From Ancylobacter sonchi (GTDB taxonomy: Bacteria; Pseudomonadota; Alphaproteobacteria; Rhizobiales; Xanthobacteraceae): DNA of 64,000 nt. The first letter of the stretch is position 1; each line of letters starts with the position of its first letter. The notes below the pieces were generated by a model. It ran no database searches. It saw only the letters and a list, made by a program, of their open reading frames with translations, and was not told the origin of the DNA. The stretch lies in NCBI RefSeq assembly GCF_018390695.1, contig NZ_JAHBGF010000046.1, forward strand, positions 248,001 to 312,000, written 5' to 3'. The position numbers and the translations under genes were made by a program. This document shows, in pieces, positions 33,408 to 41,855 of this stretch.

Positions 33408-34706
33408 TCACTCCGCCGCGATGGCGTAGGGCGCGGAAACCGGGACTTCCACTGGCAGGGCGGCGGCGATCTTCTCGCCGACCATGTGGGCGGTGACGGC
33501 GGAGAGCGTCCAGCCGAGATGGCCGTGGCCGGTATTGTAGAACACGCCCGGCAGCTTGCCGGCGCCGACGCGCGGCATCATGCTCGGCAGCATCGGGCGC
33601 AGGCCGGCCCACGGCACGCAGCGGCTGGTGTTGACGTCCGGGAACAGCCGGCGCGTCCAGTCGATCAGCGGCTTCACCCGGTCGTTGCGGATGTCGCGGT
33701 TCTCGCCGTTGAACTCAGCGGTGCCGGCGACGCGGAAGCGGTCCTTGCCGAGGCGCGAGGTGACGATCTTGGTCTTGTCGTCGAGCAGGCTGACCCAGGG
33801 GGCGCCCTTCTGGCTCTGCTCGTCGTCGAGCATCACGGTGATCGAATAGCCCTTCACCGGGTAGATGTTCACCCGGTCGCCGAGCTTGGCGGCGAGGTCG
33901 CGCGAGCCGACGCCGGCGCACACCACGATGCCGTCGAAGGAGCGGGTCTCATGGGCGACGAGGCCGCTCTCGTCGGGGGCGGCGACCGAGAAGGCGATGT
34001 CGATGCCGGTGCCGTCGCGGCCCTTGCCGGTATGGGTCACGCTCTCCACCGTCGCCTCGTTGACGAAGGTGACGCCGAGGCGCTTGCAGGCATCGGCGAG
34101 GCCGCGGGTGAATTTGTGGATGTCGCCGGTGGAATCGGATTCGGTGAAGTAGCCGCCGTAATACTGGCCGTGCAGCGTTGGCTCGATCGCGCGCATCTCG
34201 TCCGGCGTCACGGCGCGGCGGGCGAGGCCGCCCTCGGCATACATCTGGCTGACGCGGCCGGCGCCCTCGAAGCTCTGCTTGTCGCGGTAGATGTGCAGGA
34301 TGCCGCGCTTTTCGAGGTTGAACTCGATCTTCTCGCGCTCGGCGATCTCGAACATGTAGTTGCGCGAGGCGATGGCGAGCCGAGTGGTCTCCACCGTGTT
34401 GGCGCGGTAGTTCGGGATGTTGGCGAGGAACTCGGCCATCCAGCTGTATTTGTGCCAGGACGGCTTGGGGTTCATCAGCAGCGGCGCGTCCGGGGTGAGC
34501 ATCCACTTGATGCCCTTCAGCACGGTCGCAAAGGAGTTCCATACCTCGGCATTGGAGGCCGAGAGCTGGCCGCCATTGGCGTAGGAGGTCTCCATCGCCG
34601 GATAGCGCTGGCGATCGATGACGGTGACGTCGTAGCCCTTGTTGATCAGGGCATAGGCAGTGGTGATGCCGGTAATGCCGGCGCCGATGACGGCGAAGCT
34701 GCGCAT
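33408..34706 (-). CDS. dadA: D-amino acid dehydrogenase (DadA-like), under a glycine riboswitch
   Basis: A 432-residue FAD enzyme that oxidises D-amino acids to keto acids and passes electrons to the respiratory chain. The N-terminal FAD motif is VIGAGITGITTAYAL, followed by DRQRYPAMETSYANGGQLSAS. The C-terminal WAGLRPMLPSMMPRVG and NTGHGHLGWTLS segments are characteristic of DadA. The start at 34704-34706 has GGGAGAG upstream. A tandem glycine riboswitch lies 77 bases upstream, so glycine itself may be an inducer and perhaps a substrate. Alternatives in the family are glycine or proline oxidases. Confidence 0.83.
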   Translation of the reverse strand: MRSFAVIGAGITGITTAYALINKGYDVTVIDRQRYPAMETSYANGGQLSASNAEVWNSFATVLKGIKWMLTPDAPLLMNPKPSWHKYSWMAEFLANIPNYRANTVETTRLAIASRNYMFEIAEREKIEFNLEKRGILHIYRDKQSFEGAGRVSQMYAEGGLARRAVTPDEMRAIEPTLHGQYYGGYFTESDSTGDIHKFTRGLADACKRLGVTFVNEATVESVTHTGKGRDGTGIDIAFSVAAPDESGLVAHETRSFDGIVVCAGVGSRDLAAKLGDRVNIYPVKGYSITVMLDDEQSQKGAPWVSLLDDKTKIVTSRLGKDRFRVAGTAEFNGENRDIRNDRVKPLIDWTRRLFPDVNTSRCVPWAGLRPMLPSMMPRVGAGKLPGVFYNTGHGHLGWTLSAVTAHMVGEKIAAALPVEVPVSAPYAIAAE

Positions 34707-34783
34707 GGGGCTCTCCCGCGCTTGAGGACCACGAGGCCGCAACGCGTGTGCCGCATGGCACCCTGACGTCCCGGCCGGCTGTC

Positions 34784-35000
34784 CCCAATCTGTCGCGGTA
34801 CCTGAGAGCTCGCCCCGGGATGGACGGACAGACCGTCGCCTTCCCGGGCTTCCCCTTCGGTGGACGACCAGCGCTAGAAGGGCGCCGTCGCCTCTCTCCA
34901 GATTGTCCTGACCATGCGGTCCTTTTGCCTGAGAGTTTCCTGGGGGGTTGCTCCGTCGGCGCCGGCACGCATCCATTTGGGAGGGGTCGATCTCTCCCGC
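34784..35000 (-). promoter_or_regulatory. Tandem glycine riboswitch upstream of dadA
   Basis: Read on the minus strand, two aptamers follow each other. The first (about 35000-34910) opens with GGGAGAG and contains GCCGACGGAGCAA and ACTCTCAGGCAAAAGGACCG. The second (about 34902-34788) opens with GGAGAGAGGCGACGG and contains CCGAAGGGGAAG and GCTCTCAGGTACCGCGACAG. These are the core signatures of glycine (gcvT-type) aptamers in the usual tandem order. A small hairpin at 34748-34761 (GTGCC-GCAT-GGCAC) before the gene could be part of the expression platform. Confidence 0.9.
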
Positions 35001-35080
35001 ATGGTCATTAGCAGACGGTTATATGCATCGCACAAAAGCATGCCCGTTTCAAGGGCAGAAACGCGGCGATCACCCGGAAT

Positions 35081-35959
35081 TCAAGGGATCAGCGAGCTCG
35101 GCACCGCCTCGATGGCGTCGAGTCCGAGGTCGAGCACCGGCGCCGAATGGGTGATCCAGCCGACCGAGATCAGGTCCACCCCGCTCGCCGCCACCGGGCC
35201 GATCGTGTCGCGGTTGATCCGCCCCGACGCCTCGGTGATCGCCCGGCCGCCGACGATCCGCACCGCCTCGGCCAGCGTCGCCGGCTCCATATTGTCGAGC
35301 AGCACCGCGTCGACCTCGGCCGCCATCGCCTCGTCGAGCTGGGCGAGGGTGTCGACCTCCACCTCGATCTTCACCATGTGCCCGGCATGCGCCTTGGCGC
35401 GGGCGATGGCGGTCGAGACGCTACCGGCCACCGCGATGTGGTTGTCCTTGATCAGCACGGCGTCGTCGAGGCCGAAGCGGTGGTTGGAGCCGCCGCCGGC
35501 CTTCACCGCGTGCTTCTCCAGCGCCCGGAGGCCCGGCGTGGTCTTGCGCGTGCACACCACCTGCGCCTTGCCGTGCGCACGGGCCACCGCGACCAGCGAG
35601 GCGGTGGCGGTGGCGATGCCGGAGAGGTGGCTGGCGAAATTGAGCGCCACCCGCTCGCCGGTGAGGATGGCGCGCGCGGCGCCCTCCACCTTCAGCACCA
35701 CGTCGCCCGGTTCCACCGCCGTGCCGTCGCCGGCGACGATCTCGACCTTCAGCGTCGGGTCGATCAGTTCGAAGGCCAGCGCCGCCACGTCGATGCCGGC
35801 GACCACGCCGGGCTGGCGGCTGCCGATCACCGCCGAGAAGCGCAGCCCCGCCGGGATCACCGCATCGGTGGTGACGTCGCCGGCGCGGCCGAGGTCCTCG
35901 AGGAAGGCGGCGCGGACCAGCGGCTCGATCATCAGGCGCGGCAGCGGGGAAAGCGGCAT
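35081..35959 (-). CDS. nadC: Nicotinate-nucleotide pyrophosphorylase (quinolinate phosphoribosyltransferase)
   Basis: A 292-residue enzyme joining quinolinate to PRPP with loss of CO2, the third step of de novo NAD synthesis. Seen: EDLGRAGDVTTDAVIP, CTRKTTPGLRALEKHAVKAGGGSNHRFGL with substrate-binding arginines, IKDNHI, and EVEVDTLAQLDEA with LDNM in the barrel. Last gene of nadA-nadB-nadC, all on the minus strand with gaps of 36 and 50 bases. Confidence 0.95.
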   Translation of the reverse strand: MPLSPLPRLMIEPLVRAAFLEDLGRAGDVTTDAVIPAGLRFSAVIGSRQPGVVAGIDVAALAFELIDPTLKVEIVAGDGTAVEPGDVVLKVEGAARAILTGERVALNFASHLSGIATATASLVAVARAHGKAQVVCTRKTTPGLRALEKHAVKAGGGSNHRFGLDDAVLIKDNHIAVAGSVSTAIARAKAHAGHMVKIEVEVDTLAQLDEAMAAEVDAVLLDNMEPATLAEAVRIVGGRAITEASGRINRDTIGPVAASGVDLISVGWITHSAPVLDLGLDAIEAVPSSLIP

Positions 35960-36009
35960 GGCGTGTACTCGGTGCGGAGGCGAGAAGGGATAGGTCAGAA
36001 GGCGGGCCG

Positions 36010-37542
36010 TCAGGCGACCTGCCGCTCGGCGGGCGCGCCGAGACCGGCGACGGCCAGCGCCGCCTCCAGTGTGGTGCGGCTGGGCCGGGCATGGGCGGCC
36101 GGCAGCGGATGGTCGGCGCGGAAATGCCCGCCGCGGCTCTCGGTGCGGGCGAGCGCCAGGGTGGCGATCATCAGCGCCACCCGCGCCGCGTCGTCGTCGC
36201 CGGCCCCGGCGAGCGTGGCGACGGCGTCAGAGAGCCCGGCCCGCTCGCGCACCACTCCGACCTGCCGGTCCATCAGCTGCCGCAGCGCCGGCGAGGGCGG
36301 GGGGGCGATGGCCGGGATCGCCGGCGGGGCGCCCGGCGTCGAGATGGCGCGTGCCTCCCCGGCGATGTCGGCGGCGATCCACGAGGCATAGGCGAGGGCC
36401 TCCAGCAGAGAGTTGCTGGCCAGCCGGTTGGCGCCGTGCAGCCCGGTGGCGGCGACCTCGCCGCAGGCCCACAGGCCGGGAAGGGCGGTGCGCCCGATGG
36501 CGTCCACCTCGACGCCGCCCATGTGGTAATGCGCCGCCGGCCGCACCGGAATCGGGTCGCGCAGCGGATCGAGGCCGTTGGCGCGGCACAGCGCCACCAC
36601 GCCGGGGAAGCGGCGTTCGACATCCTTCAGCCGCGCGTCGAGCACAACCCGCCGCCCGGCCGCCAGCTCGGCGAAGATGGCGCGGGCCACCACGTCGCGC
36701 GGGGCCAGCTCGGCGCCGGGTATGTCGGTCATGAAGCGCTCGCCGCGATCATTGATGAGCCGGGCGCCTTCGCCGCGCAGCGCCTCGGTGGCGAGCGGCA
36801 TCGGATCCGCGCCGCAGGCAATGGCGGTCGGATGGAACTGCACGAACTCCATGTCGCGCATCACCGCGCCCGCGCGGGCCGCGAGCGCGAGGCCCGATCC
36901 CGTCGCGCCGAGCGGATTGGTGGTCGAAGCGTAGAGCGCGCCGAGCCCGCCGGTCGCCAGCACCACCGCACGGGCGGCGAGGTCGAAGGCCTGTCCTTCG
37001 GCGTCGCGCAGGGCGACGCCGGCGATGCGCCCCTGCGCGTCCTTGATGAGCGCGGTGGCGCGGGCGCCCTCCATTAGCGTGATCGACGGGCAGGCGCGCA
37101 CGGCAGTGATCAGCGTTTGCAGCACCACCCGCCCGGTGCCGTCGCCCTCGGCATGGACGATGCGCCGGCGGGAATGCGCCGCTTCCAGCCCCAGCGCCAG
37201 CGCGCCGCCGGCGTCGCGGTCGAACGGGGTGGCGAGCGAGACCAGCCAGTCGATCGCGGCCGGCGCCGCCCCGGCCACCCGCCGCGCGACGTCCGGCTCG
37301 GAGAGCCCGGCGCCGGCGGTCAGCGTGTCGATGGCGTGCAGGTCCGGCCGGTCGTCGGCGCCGAGCGCGGCAGCGATGCCGCCCTGCGCCCAGAAGGTCG
37401 CCGCGGAGTGGAGGCTGTCCTTTGCGCCGAGCGGGCCGGCCACCGCCAGCGTCACCTTCAGGCCGGTGGCGGCGAGCCGCAGGGCGGTGGAAAGCCCGGC
37501 GATGCCGCCGCCGATGACGACGGCGCGATCGGTCTGCGTCAT
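36010..37542 (-). CDS. nadB: L-aspartate oxidase
   Basis: A 510-residue FAD enzyme oxidising aspartate to iminoaspartate for NAD synthesis. The FAD site VVIGGGIAGLSTALRLA is at the N-terminus. HSRRRIVHAEGDGTGRVV, MRDMEFVQFHPTA, HYHMGGVEVD and GLHGANRLASNSLLEALAYA are typical of NadB and separate it from succinate dehydrogenase. The C-terminal domain is present. It works with NadA, whose gene lies 36 bases upstream. Confidence 0.95.
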   Translation of the reverse strand: MTQTDRAVVIGGGIAGLSTALRLAATGLKVTLAVAGPLGAKDSLHSAATFWAQGGIAAALGADDRPDLHAIDTLTAGAGLSEPDVARRVAGAAPAAIDWLVSLATPFDRDAGGALALGLEAAHSRRRIVHAEGDGTGRVVLQTLITAVRACPSITLMEGARATALIKDAQGRIAGVALRDAEGQAFDLAARAVVLATGGLGALYASTTNPLGATGSGLALAARAGAVMRDMEFVQFHPTAIACGADPMPLATEALRGEGARLINDRGERFMTDIPGAELAPRDVVARAIFAELAAGRRVVLDARLKDVERRFPGVVALCRANGLDPLRDPIPVRPAAHYHMGGVEVDAIGRTALPGLWACGEVAATGLHGANRLASNSLLEALAYASWIAADIAGEARAISTPGAPPAIPAIAPPPSPALRQLMDRQVGVVRERAGLSDAVATLAGAGDDDAARVALMIATLALARTESRGGHFRADHPLPAAHARPSRTTLEAALAVAGLGAPAERQVA

Positions 37543-37578
37543 GGAGGTCGTCCCGATGAAGATCGTCCCGAGGGGCGG

Positions 37579-38646
37579 CTAGCGGATGGCGATCATGCGT
37601 TCGACGGCGGCGCGGGCGCGCTCCGCCAGCGCCGGGTCGATCTCGACGGCGCCCTGCATGGTCTCGAGCGCCCGGCGGATGTTCGGCAGGGTGATGCGGC
37701 GCATATGCGGGCACAAATTGCACGGCCGCACGAATTCGATGTCCGGGTGGCCCACCGCAACATTGTCGGCCATCGAGCATTCGGTGATCAGCACCACGCG
37801 GCGCGGCTTCTCGCGGTCGACATAGTTCGCCATGTCGGCGGTGGAGCCGGCATAGTCGGCCTCCGCGACCACCTCGGGCGGGCATTCGGGATGCGCCAGC
37901 ACCACCACGCCGGGATGGTTCTCGCGCAGGTCGCGAATGTCCTGCGGGGTGAAGCGTTCATGCACCTCGCAATGACCCTTCCAGGCGATCAGCTCGATCT
38001 CCGGCACCTGCTTCTGCACGTTGCGGGCGAGATACTCGTCCGGCAGCATGAGAATGCGGTTCACGCCCCATTCCTTGGCCACATGGCGCACCACCTTCAC
38101 GGCGTTGCCGGAGGTGCAGCAATAGTCGCTCTCGGCCTTCACCTCGGCCGAGGTGTTGACATAGGTGACCACCGGCACGCCGGGATAATGCTGGCGCAGC
38201 AGCCGGATATCGGCGGCGGTGATGCTGTCGGCCAGCGAGCAGCCGGCGCCCATGTCCGGCATCAGCACGGTCTTGGACGGGTTTAAGAGCTTCGCCGTCT
38301 CGGCCATGAAATGCACGCCGGCCATGACGATGACGTCGGCCTCCACCGTCACCGCCTCGCGCGCCAGCGCCAGCGAATCCCCGACGATGTCGGCCACCGT
38401 GTTGAAGATCTCCGGCGCCTGGTAGTTGTGGCCGAGGATCACCGCGTTGCGCTCGCGCTTCAGCCGCTCGATCGCCTCGACCTCGCGGGCATAGAGCGGC
38501 CATTCCGCCGGGGTGATGTGGCGGGAGACCCGCGCATAGAGATGCGGCAGCGGCAGGCTTGCACCGGCGTCCGCGCCGTCGCGGCGCAGCAGAGCGGAAG
38601 TGGCGGTGGCGGCGTCCTCATGGGCGGCGATGGCGGCGTCGAGCAT
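37579..38646 (-). CDS. nadA: Quinolinate synthase
   Basis: A 355-residue 4Fe-4S enzyme that condenses iminoaspartate with dihydroxyacetone phosphate. Cluster cysteines lie in DMGAGCSLAD or the following TSAEVKAESDYCCTSGNA, and in FVRPCNLCPHM near the C-terminus. HNYQAPEI and NVAVGHPDIEF are also typical. The start at 38644-38646 is chosen for GGGAGGT upstream; a longer open frame adds 24 unlikely residues. Two dyads upstream (38658-38678, 38731-38751) probably bind NadQ. Confidence 0.95.
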   Translation of the reverse strand: MLDAAIAAHEDAATATSALLRRDGADAGASLPLPHLYARVSRHITPAEWPLYAREVEAIERLKRERNAVILGHNYQAPEIFNTVADIVGDSLALAREAVTVEADVIVMAGVHFMAETAKLLNPSKTVLMPDMGAGCSLADSITAADIRLLRQHYPGVPVVTYVNTSAEVKAESDYCCTSGNAVKVVRHVAKEWGVNRILMLPDEYLARNVQKQVPEIELIAWKGHCEVHERFTPQDIRDLRENHPGVVVLAHPECPPEVVAEADYAGSTADMANYVDREKPRRVVLITECSMADNVAVGHPDIEFVRPCNLCPHMRRITLPNIRRALETMQGAVEIDPALAERARAAVERMIAIR

Positions 38647-38657
38647 CGCGACCTCCC

Positions 38658-38678
38658 TTATGCTCGAATTGAGTATAA
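38658..38678. promoter_or_regulatory. Probable NadQ operator 1 upstream of nadA
   Basis: TTATGCTC and GAGTATAA flank five bases, a near-perfect dyad ending 12 bases from the nadA start. An almost identical site lies 73 bases further upstream. Position and repetition point to the NAD regulator NadQ encoded at 40736-41752. Confidence 0.7.
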
Positions 38679-38730
38679 TTAGGGTCAAGAAGAACCGGGC
38701 CAAAGGCCCGGCGTCCATTCCTAAGCTGGC

Positions 38731-38751
38731 TTATGCTAGGACTGAGTATAA
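38731..38751. promoter_or_regulatory. Probable NadQ operator 2 upstream of nadA
   Basis: TTATGCT and GAGTATAA in the same arrangement as site 1 (16 of 21 positions identical). Two sites 73 bases apart could act cooperatively or frame the promoter. Confidence 0.68.
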
Positions 38752-38929
38752 GTCGCTGTCAACAGTTCGTCACGCATCGCCTCATGCAACTTCCCTATCG
38801 TCGCGGCGTTTCGTCCCGGCCGGGCCGGCACGGGCAGCCGGGACGGGGCAAAACGTTGGCGCGGGCTTGACTTGACCGGGGCGCTGCGGGCTCTAGGAAC
38901 AGGGACGGGAAGCGACCGGGGGATCTCGC

Positions 38930-40210
38930 ATGCCAGGCTTCACGCCGCCTTTTCCTTCGCAGAGCGACTGGATGTCGGCGCCGCCGGCCGGTGGACGGGT
39001 GGCGGTCGTCACTCGCACCCGCAACCGCAACCTGCTGCTCGGGAGGGCGCTGGCCAGCGTGCTCGGCCAGAGCCATGCCGACTGGCACCTCTACGTCGTC
39101 AATGATGGCGGCGACGTCGAGGCGGTCGAGGCGACGGTGGCGCCGCATCGCGAGGCCTTCGCCGGGCGGCTGACCGTCATCCACAACCCGGTCAGCCTCG
39201 GCATGGAGGCGGCCTCGAACCGGGCGCTGGCGCTGGCGCAGGCGGAAACCCACGACGCCGCCGCCTGCGACTTCGTGGTGGTGCATGACGACGACGACGC
39301 CTGGCACCCGGATTTCCTGAAGGAGACCGTCGGTTTCCTGCGGAGCGAGGAGAACCGCCGCTACGCCGCCGTGCTGACCCGCATGATCTGCGTCTATGAG
39401 CGGCTGGAGCCGGACCGGGTGGTCGAGCTGCGCCGCGAGCAATGGAACGACTGGCAGCCCACCCTGGACGGCGCCCAGCTGCTGTCGCGCAACCTCTTCT
39501 CGCCCATCGCCTTCCTTATCCGCATGTCGGTGGTGCGGCAGATCGGCTTCTACAACGACACGCTGCCGGTGATCGGCGACTGGGACTACAATCTGCGGGT
39601 CTTCGCCGTCGGCGACATCGGCACCATCGACCAGCCGCTGGCCTATTACCACCTGCGGCCCGATGCCACCGGCTCCTACGGCAATTCGGTCGAGGCCGGC
39701 CGGTCGCTGCACGCACGCTACAACGTGCTCTACCGCAACGCGCTGCTGCGGGCGCAGCTCAATGCCGATCCCGACGCGGCCGGCCCGATCATGACGCTGC
39801 TGCGCGTCCTCGGCGACAATCGCGACCTCATGCTGAACCGGCTCGACGCCATCGCGGCGGCGGCGGCGGCAGCGTCGCCAGCAACGCTGGACCGCCTGCA
39901 GCTGCTCGCCGACGGCCAGGCGGCGCTGGCCGGCACCGTCGCCGCCGGGGGCCCGGCGATGGCGGCGCTGCACGAACTCGCGCAGGCGCAGGCCGCGACT
40001 GCCGCCCGCCTCGACGCCCTGGTTTCGCTGGTGGAGCGGCTGGCGGACGGGCAGGATAGGCTGGTGCAGGCGCAACAGCGGCAGGAGCAGGCGCACGGGC
40101 AGGCGCAGGCCGGTCTGGCGCAGCGCCTCGACGAGGTGCAGGGGCGGCTGGGCAAGATGGGGTTCCGCGCGTGGTGGAAGCGGCGCTGGCGCCGGCTGGG
40201 CGGCCGGTGA
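38930..40210 (+). CDS. Family 2 glycosyltransferase with C-terminal coiled coil
   Basis: A 426-residue GT-A glycosyltransferase. The N-terminal nucleotide-sugar fold has VAVVTRTRNRNLLLGRALASVLGQ, the metal-binding acidic motif VVHDDDDAWHPDFL near residues 117-130, and IGDWDYNLRVF near the acceptor site. The last 130 residues are rich in Ala, Gln and Leu heptads (ALHELAQAQAATAARLDALVSLVERLADGQ), predicting a coiled coil, and end in a basic segment WWKRRWRRLGGR that may touch the membrane. Acceptor and sugar are unknown; surface glycan synthesis is likely. Confidence 0.8.
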   Translation: MPGFTPPFPSQSDWMSAPPAGGRVAVVTRTRNRNLLLGRALASVLGQSHADWHLYVVNDGGDVEAVEATVAPHREAFAGRLTVIHNPVSLGMEAASNRALALAQAETHDAAACDFVVVHDDDDAWHPDFLKETVGFLRSEENRRYAAVLTRMICVYERLEPDRVVELRREQWNDWQPTLDGAQLLSRNLFSPIAFLIRMSVVRQIGFYNDTLPVIGDWDYNLRVFAVGDIGTIDQPLAYYHLRPDATGSYGNSVEAGRSLHARYNVLYRNALLRAQLNADPDAAGPIMTLLRVLGDNRDLMLNRLDAIAAAAAAASPATLDRLQLLADGQAALAGTVAAGGPAMAALHELAQAQAATAARLDALVSLVERLADGQDRLVQAQQRQEQAHGQAQAGLAQRLDEVQGRLGKMGFRAWWKRRWRRLGGR

Positions 40211-40223
40211 GCGGGAGGGGCGC

Positions 40224-40664
40224 ATGACCGCAACCGTCAGCCTCGCCGTCGCGCCGGCGCGGCCGGAGGACGAGACCGAGGTGGTGGCGCTGTGGCGCGC
40301 CTGCGGGCTCACCGTGCCCTATAACGACCCGGCGACGGATTTCCGCTTCGCCCGCGCCGGCGCCGCCTCCGACGTGCTGGTGGCGCGGGCCGCCGACGGC
40401 GCGCTCGTCGGCAGCGTCATGGTCGGCCATGACGGCCATCGCGGCTGGCTCTACTACGTTGCCGCCGCGCCCTCCCGGCAGGGCGAGGGCATCGGCCGGC
40501 GCATGGTGGAGGCCGGCGAGCGCTGGCTCGCCGCGCGGGGCGTGGTCAAGGTGCAGCTTCTGGTGCGCGAGACCAACACGCAGGTGGTCACCTTCTACGA
40601 GCATCTCGGCTTCGAGGTGGCGCCGCGCACCGTCCTGTCGAAATGGATCGACGGGCGGGAATAG
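40224..40664 (+). CDS. GNAT-family N-acetyltransferase (YpeA-like)
   Basis: A 146-residue acetyl-CoA dependent transferase. The acetyl-CoA binding loop is AAAPSRQGEGIGRRMVEAGERWL near residues 85-105, followed by KVQLLVRETNTQVVTFYEHLGFEVAPR. It matches the YpeA subgroup in length and in the N-terminal EVVALWRACGLTVPYNDP. The target is unknown. It starts 13 bases after the glycosyltransferase with GGGAGGGG upstream, so the two share a transcript. Confidence 0.82.
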   Translation: MTATVSLAVAPARPEDETEVVALWRACGLTVPYNDPATDFRFARAGAASDVLVARAADGALVGSVMVGHDGHRGWLYYVAAAPSRQGEGIGRRMVEAGERWLAARGVVKVQLLVRETNTQVVTFYEHLGFEVAPRTVLSKWIDGRE

Positions 40665-40693
40665 GGCGGCCCGGCGATTCCCGCGTCCCGACC

Positions 40694-40710
40694 CTCTCCG
40701 TCAGGGAGAG
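40694..40710. terminator. Hairpin between convergent GNAT and nadQ genes
   Basis: CTCTCC (40694-40699) pairs with GGAGAG (40705-40710) across a GTCAG loop, midway between the two stops. It belongs to the same palindrome type as those at 21876 and 52669. Possible two-way terminator without a T tract. Confidence 0.5.
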
Positions 40711-40735
40711 AGGAGCGCCTGCCCGGCTGGGGGAG

Positions 40736-41752
40736 CTAGCGCCGGCCGCCGCTCGGCAGGCGCACGCCGGGGGCCGGGCGCTCCAGCAGCACCTCGCGGC
40801 GGAAGCGCACCAGGCGGGCCGGCCTGCCGCCGGTCTCGGCGGTGGCCTCGCCGGTCTCCTCGACGAGACGCTGCTGCTCGATCAGCCGGCGGAAATTGCC
40901 CTTGTGCAGCCGCACCCCGGACAGCGCCTCCACCGTGCGCTGCAGTTGCAGCAGGGTGAAGCTCGGCGGCATCAGCTCGAACACCACCGGGCGGTATTTG
41001 ATCTTGCCGCGCAGCCGGGCGATGGCGAGCGCCAGCATGCGCCGATGGTCGGCCGTCATCTCGATGCCGGCGGCGGGCGGGGCGACGGGCGGCGGGCCGC
41101 GATCCGGGTCGCGTTCGCGCAGCGCCTCCGGTACCAGCCCGGCCTCGTAGAGCAGCTCGTAGCGCTCCAGCACCCGCTCCTCGTTCCAGCCCGCCCCCTG
41201 CGGGCCGCCGAAGCACAGGGTGATGCGGTCGGCGCGGATGTCGGCGAGCCGCTGCTCGGCCGCCGCCGCCCAGGCGCGGAGGCCGTGCAGCAGCGTGTCG
41301 AGCACCGCCGGTCGCCCGTCGCGCCAGTCCTCCCAGGGGAAATAGCGGTACCAGCTCTGCCAGCGGGCATCGGCGTCGCCGGCCGGGCGGGCCTCGCGTA
41401 CCAAGGCGAGATAGGCGAGCGACAACGAGCGCCGGCCGTCCTCGCCGCGCGCCCGGTCGCCGAAGGTGTAGAGCTGCTCGACATAGCCGAGATGTTGCAG
41501 CGTTTGCCGCTCGACCCAGGAGCGCAGGCCGATCTCCAGCGTGCGGTGGCCGCGCTCCAGCGGGCCGGAGGGCAGCGCCTCGCGCGCATCCGGCTGTCGT
41601 CCCTCTCCCTCGCGCTCCCCGCCATGGCGGATGGCGAGCACCTTGGGGTCGTCGCCGGTCACCGCGAGAATCACCGCGCTCAGCTCGATGCCGAGCTCGT
41701 TGTCCTGCTCGGCGGCGGGCGGTGGGGCGAGGGTCTGGGACGAACTGGCCAT
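40736..41752 (-). CDS. nadQ: NadQ-type NUDIX-related regulator of NAD synthesis
   Basis: A 338-residue member of the COG4111 group: an N-terminal NUDIX-like domain lacking the catalytic NUDIX box (IELSAVILAVTGDDPKVLAIR at the start), then a C-terminal winged helix (LRGKIKYRPVVFELMPPSFTLLQLQRTVEAL, LHKGNFRRLIEQQRLVEETGE). Such proteins bind an NAD-related ligand and repress de novo NAD genes in alphaproteobacteria. Two matching dyads precede nadA 2 kb away. The start at 41750-41752 begins MASSSQTL. The open frame runs further upstream without family resemblance. Confidence 0.82.
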   Translation of the reverse strand: MASSSQTLAPPPAAEQDNELGIELSAVILAVTGDDPKVLAIRHGGEREGEGRQPDAREALPSGPLERGHRTLEIGLRSWVERQTLQHLGYVEQLYTFGDRARGEDGRRSLSLAYLALVREARPAGDADARWQSWYRYFPWEDWRDGRPAVLDTLLHGLRAWAAAAEQRLADIRADRITLCFGGPQGAGWNEERVLERYELLYEAGLVPEALRERDPDRGPPPVAPPAAGIEMTADHRRMLALAIARLRGKIKYRPVVFELMPPSFTLLQLQRTVEALSGVRLHKGNFRRLIEQQRLVEETGEATAETGGRPARLVRFRREVLLERPAPGVRLPSGGRR

Positions 41753-41855
41753 GGGGCTCCGTGCGGGGAGGATCAGGGCTTCATGAATAGCACGCTTGCG
41801 CCCCGGCGGCGGCGATGGCATGCCGGTCGGGACGCAAAAGGTGAGGAAACTCGTG

